A stretch of DNA of 64,000 nt from Scleroderma bovista (lineage: Eukaryota; Basidiomycota; Agaricomycetes; Boletales; Sclerodermataceae). Where the stretch lies: contig JAYMGJ010000104.1 in NCBI GenBank assembly GCA_037178675.1, positions 1-64,000 on the forward strand, in the 5' to 3' direction. Position numbers and translations under genes: made by a program. The first letter of the stretch is position 1, and every line of letters begins with the position of its first letter. Below are positions 19,868 to 31,000 of this stretch, in pieces. The notes beneath the pieces were generated by a model. It saw nothing but the letters and a program-made list of their open reading frames with translations. It was not told where the DNA came from and ran no database searches.

Positions 19868-20107
19868 CAGGTGCATGTGGGGCGAGACCAGCAATGAAAT
19901 CATTGATGCGCATGTAGAGGCGGCATGGCCAAGACCCTGTTGAGTCGTGTATAAGTTCAAGGACCTTTCCATGACCTAATCGCCGTCTGTGGACCTTAGG
20001 CACTATTACATAGGAAATGGATCGGACTTCGTGTGATCAAACCATTTAAAAAGAGTTAGCTCACCGGTGAAACATCCCAGTAATAACACCTTACCACTAT
20101 TTTAGCT

Positions 20108-20500
20108 ATGAACCCTAACATTGAGTTCTATCCAGTAAGTCACTCCCACTGTCTGCTTCTCTGCCTCTCGCAGACCTGTTCACTCCAAACTCAGCACGGC
20201 ACCAGAGTCTTCTTCTGGGATGCCTATGGCCACTTCAAGTATGGTACTGTGGAGAGGACAGGGCGTCTCGCCGATGTATGTTCTCATCTCTGCTTCCATG
20301 TCATTTTTCGAAGGACAGCACTGAGGGACAATGTGCAGGGCACACAGGTTGTCGACATAAAGCTTGATGATAATAAAGCCAGCATCAGCTTACTGTGGGT
20401 GTTTGTCATCCACATCTTTATTTCCAGACACTCAATGACCTCCCAGAGTGTCCAGTGTTTCAAAGGCCAATTAGGTTGTTGCTCAGATATAGATATACTT
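20108..20500 (+). CDS. Short spliced gene with an SH3/Tudor-like barrel segment
   Basis: Exons 20108-20134, 20174-20275, 20339-20394 and an exon after 20429 are joined by GTAAGT, GTATGT and GTGGGT donors with clean AG acceptors and matching phases. Residues read MNPNIEFYP, then TRVFFWDAYGHFKYGTVERT, then DGTQVVDIKLDD. The alternation of beta-strand words around KYGTV and DGTQVVDIK resembles SH3-like barrels (Tudor, CAP-Gly, KOW), but no named family is assigned. The C-terminus is uncertain because exon 4 runs into sequence without clear constraint. Confidence 0.4.
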
Positions 20501-20869
20501 CACATTGTAGACATCAGTAATCAACTCACTCTATCTCATCCTAGGCACATCCTCCACTGTATCTGCCTCAATTACATTGTATCTAGTATTTGCTACTTTG
20601 AACGCAATTATTTCTACTTCTGCGATGGGGATGTCGTCGTGGAGCTGTTGTCCTACATTGGACTTCTTCAAAGGGGTGGATTGGTGTTCGCCATCGTCAG
20701 TATTGCTCTCTTCCTCTTCACTGCCTTCCTCTGGCTCCTCTTGTCCCTCCTCTGCGTGGTCTTGGTTTAGTCATCGTTATCTGCATCATCGGAGGGAGGA
20801 TGGGAGCGAGCGACGAAGTCATCCGGTATCACTAACTTTGTCCAATGCCTGTAGTCTCGTCACGGTAGG

Positions 20870-21025
20870 CTGTTGCATGGGTCAACCCGCGGGTGTCACA
20901 GGCCAGACCCGCACCCGACCCGTGAAAAACCCGTACCCGCACGACGGGTACGGGTCAACACACAGGTTGGAGACAAAGCACCCGTGGGTATACCCTTCGC
21001 AGGTATACCCGACGGGTACTCGTCT
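20870..21025. repeat. ACCCG-type repeat cluster, second site
   Basis: Contains CCAGACCCGCACCCGACCCG, CCCGTACCCGCACGACGGGT and GTATACCCGACGGGTACTCG. Both ACCCG and CGGGT orientations occur, so the cluster is internally palindromic. The same words are found at about 17945-18030 and 22375-22480. It adjoins the triplet-rich block that starts near 21000. Confidence 0.6.
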
Positions 21026-22210
21026 TCGTCGTCGCCTTAGTCGCGCTGGCGTGGACGCCCTGCCGTCGTCGTCGTCGTCGTCTCGCCATGGCATTTGCCA
21101 TAGCGTCTCGTCGTCTTCGTCTTCGTCGTGGCGCTGGTGCTGGTCGTGGGTCGTGCGCGCGTGCTGCGCTGGGAGGTGGTGGAGGTGATGGTGGCCGTCG
21201 TCGTCATCATCTCTGTGTGATGCGCTGCCGCCGTTGTCGTTGTCGTCTCGCGTTTTGCCAGGCGCGTCTTGTCAGGTGGAGGTGGTGGCCGTTACCGTCG
21301 TCGCCGTGACCGTCCCCCTCCCCCTCCTCGTCCTCGTCCTCGTCATTGCTGTGGCCATGGCACTGGCTATGTGCTCCACCTCGTCGCTGTCGTCGTCGCA
21401 GGTGGGTGGTGGTGGTGGGCGCCTCATTGTGCTGCAGGCGTACGATGACGACGACGAACCTCAGCGTGCTGCTGAAGGTCGTCATCGTCGTCGTGCGTGC
21501 GTGCGTACGTGCTGCGGTGGGTGGTAGGTGGTGGTGGTGGTGGTAGGTGGAGGTGGAGGTGGAGTCCGTGTCCGTGTCCGTGTCCGTCGTCGTCGTCGTC
21601 GTCGTGCGTGCATGCGTGCGTACGTGCTGCGGTGGTAGGTGGTAGGTGGTTGTGGTGGTGACGGTGACGGTGGCCGTCGTTGTCGTTGTCGTTGTCGTGC
21701 GTGCGTGCGTACGTGCTGCAGTGGGTGGTGGTAGGTGGTGATGGTGGTGACGGTGTCCTCATCGTCGTCGTGTGTGCGTGCGTGCGTGCGTGCGTGCGTA
21801 CGCACGTGCTGCGGTGGTGGTGGTGGTGGCCGTGGCCGCCATCATCGTGCGTGCGTGCGTGCTGCACTGAGAGGTGGTGGGAGGTGGTGGTGACAGTGAC
21901 CCTCGTCGTCGTCGCGCGTGCGTGCATACTGTACTGGAAGGTGGTGACGGTGGCCTTCGTCGTCGTCGTCGTCGTCCGTCCGTCGTGCATGGTCGGGGGT
22001 TGTGGTTGGTGTTGTCGCCGTCGACAATGCTGGTGGTGGCTGTGGCTGTCGTCGTCGTGGTCGGTGTCGTCATGTTAATGGTGGGTGGTGTCGTCGCCGA
22101 CATTCGTGACCGTGGTCGTGGACCTCGTGGTCAATGTGGTGGTTGAGGGGGGAGGTGGTGGTGGTGTTCGAGGTGGTGGCGATGGTGGTGGTTGGCGTCA
22201 CCGCTATTTG
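21000..22210. repeat. CGTCGTC/GGTGGTGG block with GTGCGTGCGTACGTGCTGC units
   Basis: Low-complexity DNA in which GTGCGTGCGTACGTGCTGC-like cores recur near 21495, 21610, 21700, 21780, 21850 and 21915, each followed by GGTGG-rich filler (about 70-110 bp period). Minus-strand frames (for example 21424-21990, with repeated RTHART) and plus-strand frames are composition artefacts. No gene is supported. Confidence 0.65.
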
Positions 22211-22374
22211 CGAGAGTCAACATACAGATCAGCTCAAGAAGACTTACCTTTTGTGCAGGATGGCGCTGAGGGAGCGCAGACGAACCTGAACGAGTCAGTT
22301 GAGTCCCAGTGAGGACTTACCTTGCATGCAGTGGCAGTGGCAGTGCACAATGCAGCGCGGTCGAATGACACCGC

Positions 22375-22480
22375 CGCAATTTCCATTCTGGGTTGGGTAC
22401 GGGTTGGGTACGGGTTTGGCACGGGTCCACAAATCCCAACCCGCACCCGACCCGAATAGGACCCGAACCCGTGCTCTTGG
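22375..22480. repeat. ACCCG-type repeat cluster, third site
   Basis: GGGTTGGGTACGGGTTGGGT is followed within 40 bp by AACCCGCACCCGACCCG and GGACCCGAACCCGTG, so the two strands' words face each other. It cuts into the open frame of the minus-strand gene relic that ends at about 22484, suggesting insertion into that gene. Confidence 0.6.
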
Positions 22481-22483
22481 CCT

Positions 22484-23600
22484 TGAATAAGCTTTGTTGA
22501 CTCTCTTGTGAGATACAATTTGTTTGAGAACCGGTGGAAACATGAAAAATTCATCGGGTGATCTGGCAAATAGCTTTCGCACAGCGTTAACGACGACGTA
22601 TTGTAGCTGGACATGGCTCTCAAGGGGGCCAAATGTGGCAAAAGGGTGGCGATGGTGGAGTGCAATGCAAGATTGTTTGAGTCCCCGAAGCGACAGATGA
22701 GTGCCTTTAACTCGGGCATAGGCAGAAGATGGTACTTGAAGGTGTTACGTCTGAATAACTATAAAAGATGTGTCAATGGGCGAACCGTAGACACCATGAA
22801 ATCCAGTGCAAAGACATACCTTGTTCACATTAGTTTGAGAAACAACTCGCAAGGGCTTTCATTATGGATCTTCGAGCTGTTTCAGGCCCGAAAGCTCCGG
22901 TATGAGCCTGAATTTCCCTTGACCGAAAAGAAAGTGCCAATCTGATCTCACTAGTGTTGGATGAGCATAGGGATAGAAGACAAGTCAGTCACTTTCTAGT
23001 GTTACTCACGATGAATCAAGTTGCGGGTTGAATCGAGGTCGAAGTTCCCGGGTAGACCCCATGCATACTCCAATTTCGTGAGCTAAAAACGGATCAGGAC
23101 AAGACGTGACAGGGTGAAAGTGGCTCACCTCGAGAGGACCCGTTGCACTGAGTATCAAGTGGCATACGTTGATCGCGTCAGCCAAGTTCATGAGTAAACA
23201 TCGACCTTTATGCAGGTCAGCTTCGCATGCCCTGATCTTCTGTCTTGTGTCTACTGAAGAACCCCACTTGCATTTTTCTGGTGTCAGTGTTCTTGGAGGG
23301 ATGTTGCTCATTGCGTTCCGCGTTCGGATCGTAACTTGGGGACTCATGGGGAGCGCTGGAGTCTTCCTGAATGGATGGAAGAGTCAGCGCCTTGCTTTTG
23401 TCCTGCGGGGACCAGGTGGTGAAGGCGTTGACATTATCAGAGCTGTACTGCCAATCAGCACTTGGGCAATAGCGCAATGCGAACAGAGTATCTCACCAAA
23501 TACGCAAGATAGCAATGCTGTCATCGCGTCGCCCAATTTTGACACACCGTGCAAAGCCACACACCTGCTTGAAAATGACGAGACTGCCACTTCGGACAAT
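22484..23600 (-). pseudogene. Unidentified spliced gene, probably interrupted
   Basis: Minus-strand exon-like pieces read coherently. They include DLHKGRCLLMNLADAINVCH (near 23200), LTKLEYAWGLPGNFDLDSTR (near 23060), and an alpha-helical stretch at 22720-22490 (LKALICRFGDSNNLALHSTI, then VQLQYVVVNAVRKLFARSPD). The last resembles an ARM/HEAT-type helical solenoid. It runs straight into an ACCCG repeat at 22480, so the gene looks cut there. GTAAGT donors at 22310 and 22246 on the same strand may be remnants of downstream exons. No family is recognised. Confidence 0.35.
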
Positions 23601-23959
23601 GGCAACGATTGAATGGTTTTTTCTTGTGCGGGAGCAGGTCACTTGGTTGAGACAGGGACATCCAAGACAGGGCAGCATGCAGAAAAGTCGAGAGTCTGAC
23701 GGTAGCAGATGATGCGCCAAAAAGTGTGGAATCAGGCTCACCTGCCTCGGCAATCTCCGACTGGAAACTGTGGGTTGAAGGGCGTAGAACGCAACAGTTG
23801 GAAGCGGCTTCAAGGCGAGATGAAAGGAGACACTACTCAAGGTTGCTATTTCCCGTGAATCGAGCGACATGTGTGCGTAATGTACATGCCAAACACAGAA
23901 GAACAGTTCACAAAGCGACCCCTTTCCCTCATGTCCCAGGGTCTTTTTTTCGCGGTAGA

Positions 23960-24896
23960 TCACAGATAATATGCGAGGTGGTTGACGTAAGTGTGCGTGC
24001 CCATGCCCCTCCCAGACAGGTCCACCGCGTGTCTTCGAACATCTGCCTCGAGTGAGAAGGCAGACGAGGAGTGGTATGCATCATCTGGGCTGTGTCTGCC
24101 CAGCAGCTTGCGCAGGTCCGCATTCTAGAAAACGGAGTGAGCACCGGGCATGCGGTCAGGGACAAGCCACACACCGAGCGATCGAGCTCCAGCAGCTTCA
24201 ATTTGGACTGTGTTGCATCGTGTTGGAGGCCCGAGACCATGCTCTGGATGACGAGTTCAAGGGGGAAGATCGTGATGAACATGCTACATAATTGACGTAC
24301 CTTGGCTGTTTTTGAGTTCAGGCCGCGGTAAGGTTCAAGACGACTAAACGGGACCGGATACAGCCCAAATCCGAGCAGATGATTGTGAAGGCGATCGATA
24401 TGCGCTTCGAGGGATGCGGTGTATATGGTACGTCTATGGGGTGCACCCATGGTCGATCTAGAGACATGTAATACACTCAATGTCGCACACACGAAAAGGA
24501 TGGCAAGCGAGATAAGACGGACAATTCCTGGGGGGAGAACAGCTGCTTTTCGAGCACATGATTCCAGATCTTGCGATGCTTCGAGCTGTCTTTCTTGGCA
24601 TGAAGGCGGGCGTAGGGATGTGGAATGGTAATTCTGGAGTCAGGACGGTCGTCCAGCGGTGCAGCGAGCGGGATTTCTATTCCGGACTCGGGAAAACTGA
24701 TGGTCGAGTGTCTGGAGGAGTGCCTCTTGGTGCCAAAGGGTGCGTGCAACGCGATATCTGGCGGGGGATAGGCGTCAGACTGGTACATCGAGTGGGCGAC
24801 AGGGGGGGAGCCGCTTGGGGACGAGGCGGATGAGGTGGACGCAGAGGCAGACGAGGGGAACGCGACGCTGACAGGGAAGTAGAGCTGACCGGGCAT
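23960..24896 (-). CDS. YRGL-core protein, minus-strand member of a divergent paralogous pair
   Basis: Four exons (24896-24523, 24457-24301, 24243-24175, 24124-23960) join in phase to give 254 residues. Introns are 65, 57 and 50 nt with GTCCGT, GTACGT and GTGTGT donors. The N-terminus is Ser/Pro-rich. Next comes HRKIWNHVLEKQLFSPQELS, then the core RRTIYTASLEAHIDRLHNHL, a PVPFSRLEPYRGLNSKTAK segment and a helical QHDATQSKLKLLELDR segment. The core aligns with the divergent neighbour at 25067 (YLECLEHYVLYLHEQL; YRGLSSRSIRTLL). The helical heptads look zipper-like, so dimerisation is plausible. No function is known to me. The start shares a 170-bp spacer with its neighbour. Confidence 0.65.
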
Positions 24897-25066
24897 GACG
24901 AGAGCAATGGGGGAGAGCAGAGAAATTAAATAGAGGTAGGGCTGACCCGAAAAGGAAAGGGTCTCCGAGTCGGAGCAAGTACTTCTTTGTCCTCGGACTC
25001 GGGTCTCACAGATCCTGGCTTTTTTATTTAAGCACCCCTCCCCATCTCTGTCTCCTCATCATCCCA
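24897..25066. promoter_or_regulatory. Shared spacer between divergent YRGL-core genes
   Basis: The 170 bp between the two starts contains a TTTTTTATTTAAG AT-rich stretch (25018-25033, TATA-like for the plus-strand gene) and CT-rich pyrimidine tracts (25034-25062), both common just upstream of fungal starts. Divergent transcription from one spacer would allow co-regulation. That is inference. Confidence 0.4.
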
Positions 25067-25708
25067 ATGCTCCCCTACACATACCACCCACAGATACCCT
25101 TCCAAACCCCCTCAGAACTCCTCGGCACCATTGCCCCCCCGGCCCCCTTCCCCCTTCCCCCCTCCGCCCATTCCCAGGAGGGCGTCGCGAGAAACCACCG
25201 CGAACAGGACAAAGACACAGCGCAAGGCTCGCCAGCGTGCTGTCTCCGAGGAAATTGGTTTTGTCCCAACCGACCCGTATGTCCTCGACCACTTTGCTGC
25301 GATACTGATCCACACCGTGTTCGCACTCAGCGACTCCATCTCATCCCACGAAAAGAAACGCCACTATCTGGAATGCCTTGAGCATTACGTCCTCTACCTG
25401 CACGAGCAGCTCAGGCTCGTCCAGATACCCCCGCTGGCCCTTGAACGGGTCTCGACCTACAGGGGCCTCTCCTCACGCAGCATCCGCACACTCCTTGTCT
25501 ACATGCAGAACGTCAACAAGGCCCTCCACCAAAACATCCTTGCAGAGGAACAAATCGTTGGTATCCACTCCATTTCCTCTCCTTGTCATTGTGTTTACGT
25601 TTGCCACAGTTCTTGGATCTGTCAGCCAATGTCAAGGCCGCTCACAGCCCAGGTATCCCTCAGCGAAGCCCCTCTGCTGACGTTGTCGCCACATCACTGC
25701 CCGATCAG
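25067..25708 (+). CDS. YRGL-core protein, plus-strand member of the divergent pair
   Basis: Supported exons are up to 25276, 25331-25556 and 25610-25708, with introns 25277-25330 (GTATGT donor) and 25557-25609. The product reads SRETTANRTKTQRKARQRAV (basic), EEIGFVPTDP, HEKKRHYLECLEHYVLYLHE, LERVSTYRGLSSRSIRTLLV, then FLDLSANVKAAHSP. The basic stretch followed by zipper-like heptads suggests a DNA-binding dimer, but this is not a standard bZIP. The nearest ATG (25067) is one frame off from the core. The change of frame falls in the C-rich run at 25132-25165, so a 1-nt indel or sequence error is likely. Exons after 25708 are unclear. Confidence 0.55.
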
Positions 25709-27290
25709 GTATTCTCCAGTTTTTTGCATCGTTATGTGTCACAATGTGCGCATGCCCGATGCATCCAAGTGGTTCTCCAGCACCACTACGCCATTTCTAC
25801 GCAGGTTGGGCTTCCAGTTGACAAGTTCAGCGGTTGTGGTCCGGTGTGCTTATCTTGACGGTTTCTTGTGCGTTTGCAGCTCTATGCGTGCCATCTCGAA
25901 TGCTTGCAATGCCTCTGTGCCAACTTGGCACGTCTGTTTAGTTTTCAAGGCTATCCAGCCCAACTACGCCACATCTCATATGCCCAGCATCAAAAATCAC
26001 GCCTGCACCACCATTGTTGTCTCCAGCAACCGTCTCGCTGGTGTTCAATGCCGTCGATGCTTTTGCCTGATCTCTCGACTCATCCGCATCACCATTCGAT
26101 GCATCCGCTAGACTCCCAGCACCTTCGACTTCACCCACTTGCGTTTTCGTGCTCCCGCACACATGTGGTGTTGTTTTACTGTTGCGGATACAAGTTTCTC
26201 CCACTCGCCCTGGCCATCCCTAGCCTACGGGTATCTGCACCATTATTCCTGTCTCGTTAGCACCTGCATGCTTGCCCATAGCGTCCTTATAGCTCTCGGA
26301 CTCTCATCTGCTAGCCCCTGCAAGCTTGCTTGAGCTGTCCGCATGCTCTATGGCGCTGCTCAATGTGCTCGTGCTGTCCTTTGAGTTTGTGATTCCACCC
26401 CTTGCACACCATGTCCACTCCCCTCGGGCAGCACTCCATGTGCGTTGGGTATGTTTCCAGTGATGTTTCTATTGCACTGACATCTTTCATGGCAGTGGCA
26501 CTAGCTAGGGCTGTGATTGACATTTGTTCGCCATCTCATTGCCCTTATCGATTCTGCTGACCCCCTTTGCCGGTCCTCTCCCAGGGAAGGCCCTTCTGTC
26601 GACGTCTGCGACCTTTCTGACCACCTTGATTCTCCCATCCGTGCCCTATGTGATCACGTTGCTTTCTGTTGCCTGCCACTCACACTCGTGTGGCTCGCTT
26701 TCAACTGGTAGGTGCCCAAGTGCATCTTGATGCGACTCATTTCGACTGGTCATAGCCATTTCTCTTGTAGTTGTGTTGTTCGTAGGGGGGTTCTCCTTTC
26801 CAGGTATTCTGACAATTTCTTGTGCGTGCACAGGTGCATTCAATGCGCTGCATGTCCTAATAGTGAATAATTTCTAGGAACCCCACCTCTTCACCTCTCG
26901 CGTCGATCGACACCACAGCAAGCAAGCAAGTACACACGTACAGTGACCAATACTGCAAGGTTGCCTGCGACCCCCACCTCCACCTTTTTGTCATGTCGAC
27001 CACCACCACAGCATGCATGCATGCAGTGCTGCCACAGCGACAGACGACAACAGACACCTGTGCCGCCAGCCAGCCTTTTGACTACTAGCTGCGAACGATG
27101 GTGATGCTGACGATGGCACACAACATATAGTTTTTAGGTCCAGGTCAATGAACAGGTAGGGGACAAAGTATATCCATGGACAAGTATGCAGTACCTGACA
27201 GGTACGTTTATTGCATACATACATAGGAACCTACTACTTGTCGCTTGACCAAGGAAAGTTCATGCGCTGGCACTTCACCCGCTATCGTGA
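25709..27290. other. Possible 3' exons, then gene-poor DNA
   Basis: Several AG acceptors with pyrimidine tracts occur (near 25812, 25880, 26832). Two share the words TTTCTTGTGCGT just before the AG, hinting at duplicated exon ends. Frames to about 26330 are Ser/Pro/His-rich without domains. A minus-strand piece of the GTCTGTCGCTGTGGCAGCAC repeat lies near 26985-27065. No gene is assigned. Confidence 0.3.
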
Positions 27291-27299
27291 GCAGAGGTT

Positions 27300-27764
27300 A
27301 ATTTGGGAGACTTTACCCTCTACTTCCTTGCATATGACGACGAAAATCTCTCACCCGAGGAGAAGAGCAGCGTGTTTGCGCGTCAAGGTGGAGCCCTCCC
27401 TTCCCACTACCTCCCAGATGCCGACTGAGATATTGATATTTCAGGCGTCCTTGAACTGACGCACAATCATGGCACCGAGTCAGATCCTGATTTCAAGGGT
27501 TACTCCAGTGGAAACAATGAACCCGGTAAAGGCTTCGGCCACATCGCTATCACGGTGGCCAACGTAGATGCGGCGTGTGTGCGCTTCGAGGAGCTAGGCG
27601 TCCAGTTCAAGAAGCGCCTCACCGATGGTAAGATGAAGAACATTGCATTTATCTTGGATCCTGATGGGTGAGTCGTCTGCTCGTGTACTAGAATGATTCA
27701 TGATTCATGCACGGTGGCTGGCAGGTACTGGATTGAGGTTGTACCCCATAGGCTCGAAATTTAA
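27300..27764 (+). pseudogene. GLO1: 5'-truncated glyoxalase I (lactoylglutathione lyase) relic
   Basis: Two introns (27388-27444 and 27668-27724) remain. Spliced, the end of glyoxalase I is read. DFTLYFLAYDDENLSPEEKS is followed by [37 protein letters not shown], then [20 protein letters not shown] and a stop at 27762-27764. GVLELTHN carries a metal-ligand Glu and DPDGYWIE the other, so the C-terminal half keeps its motifs. The N-terminal domain (first beta-alpha-beta-beta-beta module with HTMLRVKD-type sequence) is absent. An in-frame stop lies just upstream of the first recognisable codon. Introns show that it is a genomic fragment, not a processed copy. Confidence 0.75.
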
Positions 27765-28016
27765 GTATGCAGGACTGAATTTGAAGGAAGGTTTGTAGTC
27801 ATACACTCAAAAGCACATTTACTTGACCACCCATCAATAAGTCGGAAGGGGTAATTGTTTTAAGAAATGCGTTCTGGTCTGAAAGTACTATTTCATTTCG
27901 AATATGTAAAACCATACTATGTACAAGTGGAGCGCTAGGAACAACTAGCAAATAGCACAAGCTCACAAACAAGATGTTAATAAGTGTACGTAAACAAGTC
28001 AGGAAGAATAAGGATA
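27765..28016. other. AT-rich 3' flank between two converging genes
   Basis: No gene. The stretch lies between the glyoxalase relic stop (27764, +) and the adenylate cyclase stop (28017, -), so it serves as 3' flank for both. Confidence 0.5.
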
Positions 28017-31000
28017 CTAACTACCAATCAAAGATGAAAGGGCATGAAGTGTTCGTCCATCGATACCACCATGGTTCCGAAGAGCTGTTAAAACAGCAGT
28101 CGAGTCTTTTGCCACAGCCTTGGCTGCGAGTGCGGATGCAGCGTTCTCCAGTCGCGTGATCAAAGAATCGAGCAACATCATGAATTCGATGTCCGTCATC
28201 TTTTCATTCATAGGGGGAAGTAAGACGTTCACGTCACAATGTTGATATGCAGTTCCATCTTCCACAAGCTCCTGTGTGCCGTTTCGGCTTGGTTCGGCCG
28301 GTGGCCTGAAGACGCGTGAGGATGCAAGTGCTTCGAAGCGTAGACACAATACTGCAAGCTCCTTGATCTGATTCACAGTCCATTGCACCCTGGCAGGTGC
28401 CACCGAGGTAGCCATAGACGCTGCGTTCGGCTCCTGCCTCCCCACCACCTGTGTAGGATATATGAGCGATACCATTTCAGGAGCCTCAAGGCCCTTGAGT
28501 TTGATCTCGCCGACGGGGATAACTTCGATTCCCATCCTCCGGATTCCATTGATGGCTTGGGGTGGCTGGGACTTTGAGTACTCCGTCGCAGGTCCCATCC
28601 TCGTGATGCGGGCGTCAATCTCACGGACGACATCCGCACTGCACATGATTTGTCCACCTCCAGCGTGCCCGCAGATTCGGGCAGCACGTATGACCATAGG
28701 CCCAAAGTAATCCATCCGATTGGTGATGGGGTCTGGCTCGCATACAGGCACACCGCAGTGAAGTCCCATGCGTACGGACAGCCCGCGCGCGATTACGTTG
28801 CCCTCAGCATCAGACACCTCCCTACCCTCGTGACATTCCAAAATCTCCAATGGCCATTGTTCGTGTAGCAATTGAAGTTGGATAATTAGACACCACCACA
28901 ACGCAGCAAGAGTTGTTGGGAATGAACACATGAAAGCGTCGCCTTCCGTCTTGACGACATACCCACCACATATGCGCAGATATCTCCGCAGGAGATTGTT
29001 GTGCAGCCGCATCGCAGTCGGCATCCCTGGGTTGGTGTCCCAAAGCTGTGTGGAGTTGCGAATGTCGGTGAATACCAAACACAAATGGCCCACCGGAGGT
29101 GACACCTCCCCGTCCAGTCTGGCGATCGTTCGATCAGAAATATCAGCCTTTTTCGCTCCACGTTTCTTCGTCGAGCTGTATGCATCCCGGTCGAGCGCCG
29201 TGTCGATGTCAAGCTGCTCTGATTGGAACAAATCCGCAACACAAATGACCATGATCATTATGCTGCCATCAGACCCATAGCTGATCGCAAAGTCACGTAG
29301 TTTCTGTGCTGCAATCATCGGGTCCGGCATCTCGGGGCGTGCTATGTCAACGGCTGTTTGGTACGAGATGTAATCCCACAAGCCGCTGTTTGCGATAATG
29401 ACGAACTCATCTTGCTCTGTAAGTTGTCGCTCGCACACGTCCGGACGAGAATTTACGACAGGGAAGTCATGAAAGAATCCAAACGCACGAGATGTGTCAA
29501 GGGAGTCATGGATGAGGCCTTTGGGAGAGATCCATCCCTCGGCATTACGGATTCGGTGTGTCTCGTCGCGATCGAAAGGGTCGTGCCTTTTTGAGATGAG
29601 CGTCGCGCTGCCATGGCATGATATCACGGCCAACGCCTGACCCGCATTAGCTACATAGAGTGTCTTCCCGATGAAGTAGAGTACAATTCCTTCCGCGCCG
29701 GTGCCCCGATACGATCCGTCGAAGGTGGTCGTCGCGCCAGTCGACCCGCTAGCTTGGGACATCTTGCGGTGTGATGACACATCAGAATATAAAGAGTCGT
29801 GGAGCATCTTGTTCAGCCTCAAGAAGGTCCTCCTCAATGCGTCGGTCACATTTTCCCCCTTTGTTGTATCCAACTTCTTCAAGTGATCAGTGAACTGATT
29901 CACGAAGTTGTCCTGGAGGAACTTGGATAGGTGGTTGTTACTCAAGGGCGCATGCGTGCGCCCAAACATCGCAAAGACGGCCTGGTCCTGGTCCTGATTT
30001 CCCTGAAAGTTCGGGTGAACGAGGTCGAACATAGTAGGGTATCCGCTCAGCCCGAGGTTATCGGCAATACCGTATGACATTTTATTCACTTCAGATAGCG
30101 ATGTACGCACGCGGCGGTTTACGCTCTCGTCTGGAATGTTTGGGGCAAATGTCGTCGTGACGTCTATCAGGCCCAGCACGCGCAGCTGGTGTAGCTCAGA
30201 AAAATCGGCGAGGAGGCGTCTGTTGTCCTCTTCGTCGGTCGAACGGCGTTTTACAGCTGTGTTTTCGGGTTTAATTTCCAGCCGTTTGTTTCCAGAGAGG
30301 TTGAGGTACTTAAGGTTTTGATTGAAATTCCTGTAGTGCATATTAGTACATGCCCAAGCGACGGAAAAGTACAAATACACTTACCAATTCCAATCAAATT
30401 CCCAATTATTGATATTATACCTCAGAGCATTGCTACCCACATCGAGAACCGTTAGACTCTGCACTTTGCCCAGCTCGTGCGGTAGGGTCTGCAGCTTGTT
30501 CCCATTCAAGAACAGCACGGATAGCCGACCTAGCCTGTACAAATCTTCCGTTGGGATACATGTGAGCTGGTTCCCACTTAGGTAGAGCTCCTCGAGTTTG
30601 CACAAGCCCCGAAAGAATGTAGCAGGAATCTCCTGGATATCGTTAAACGATAGGTTAAGTACGCGCAGCTCTTTCAGGACCATGAATGGGGGAAGAGATT
30701 CATTGGTCAGACGATTCTCGCCGACATAGAGGCGCTCGAGCGAGTACGCGAGCAGTGGAGCTGGCTGGGCAGGTGGCGGATTCTGTAGCGAAGGCTCTGT
30801 TAAGAGGTTGCGAACGGCATAATATCGTCTGCTAGGAAGCGCGGGTGGCACGTCGAGTGTGATGCCAGTGCCAGGAGGGTCATGCCATAATTCCAGTAAG
30901 TTTGAAGTGACATTGATCGTGGTGAGCGATGCACAGTTCCAGAGGGAAGCTGGGAGGTGTTTGAGGCTATTATAATGAGCGTCGAGACTTTCAAGGCGTT

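Noticed and set aside
19620..20003. 127-codon minus-strand ORF (MPKVHRRRLGHGKVL)
   Set aside because: Spans the 13-bp hairpin, shows no domain, and overlaps a plus-strand frame of equal quality.
21424..22103. ORFs rich in RTHARTHAR and DDDD on the minus strand
   Set aside because: Translation of CGTGCGTGCGT and GTCGTCGTC simple sequence. No constraint visible.
28383..30321. Plus-strand ORFs over the adenylate cyclase gene
   Set aside because: Antisense frames of a strongly conserved coding exon.
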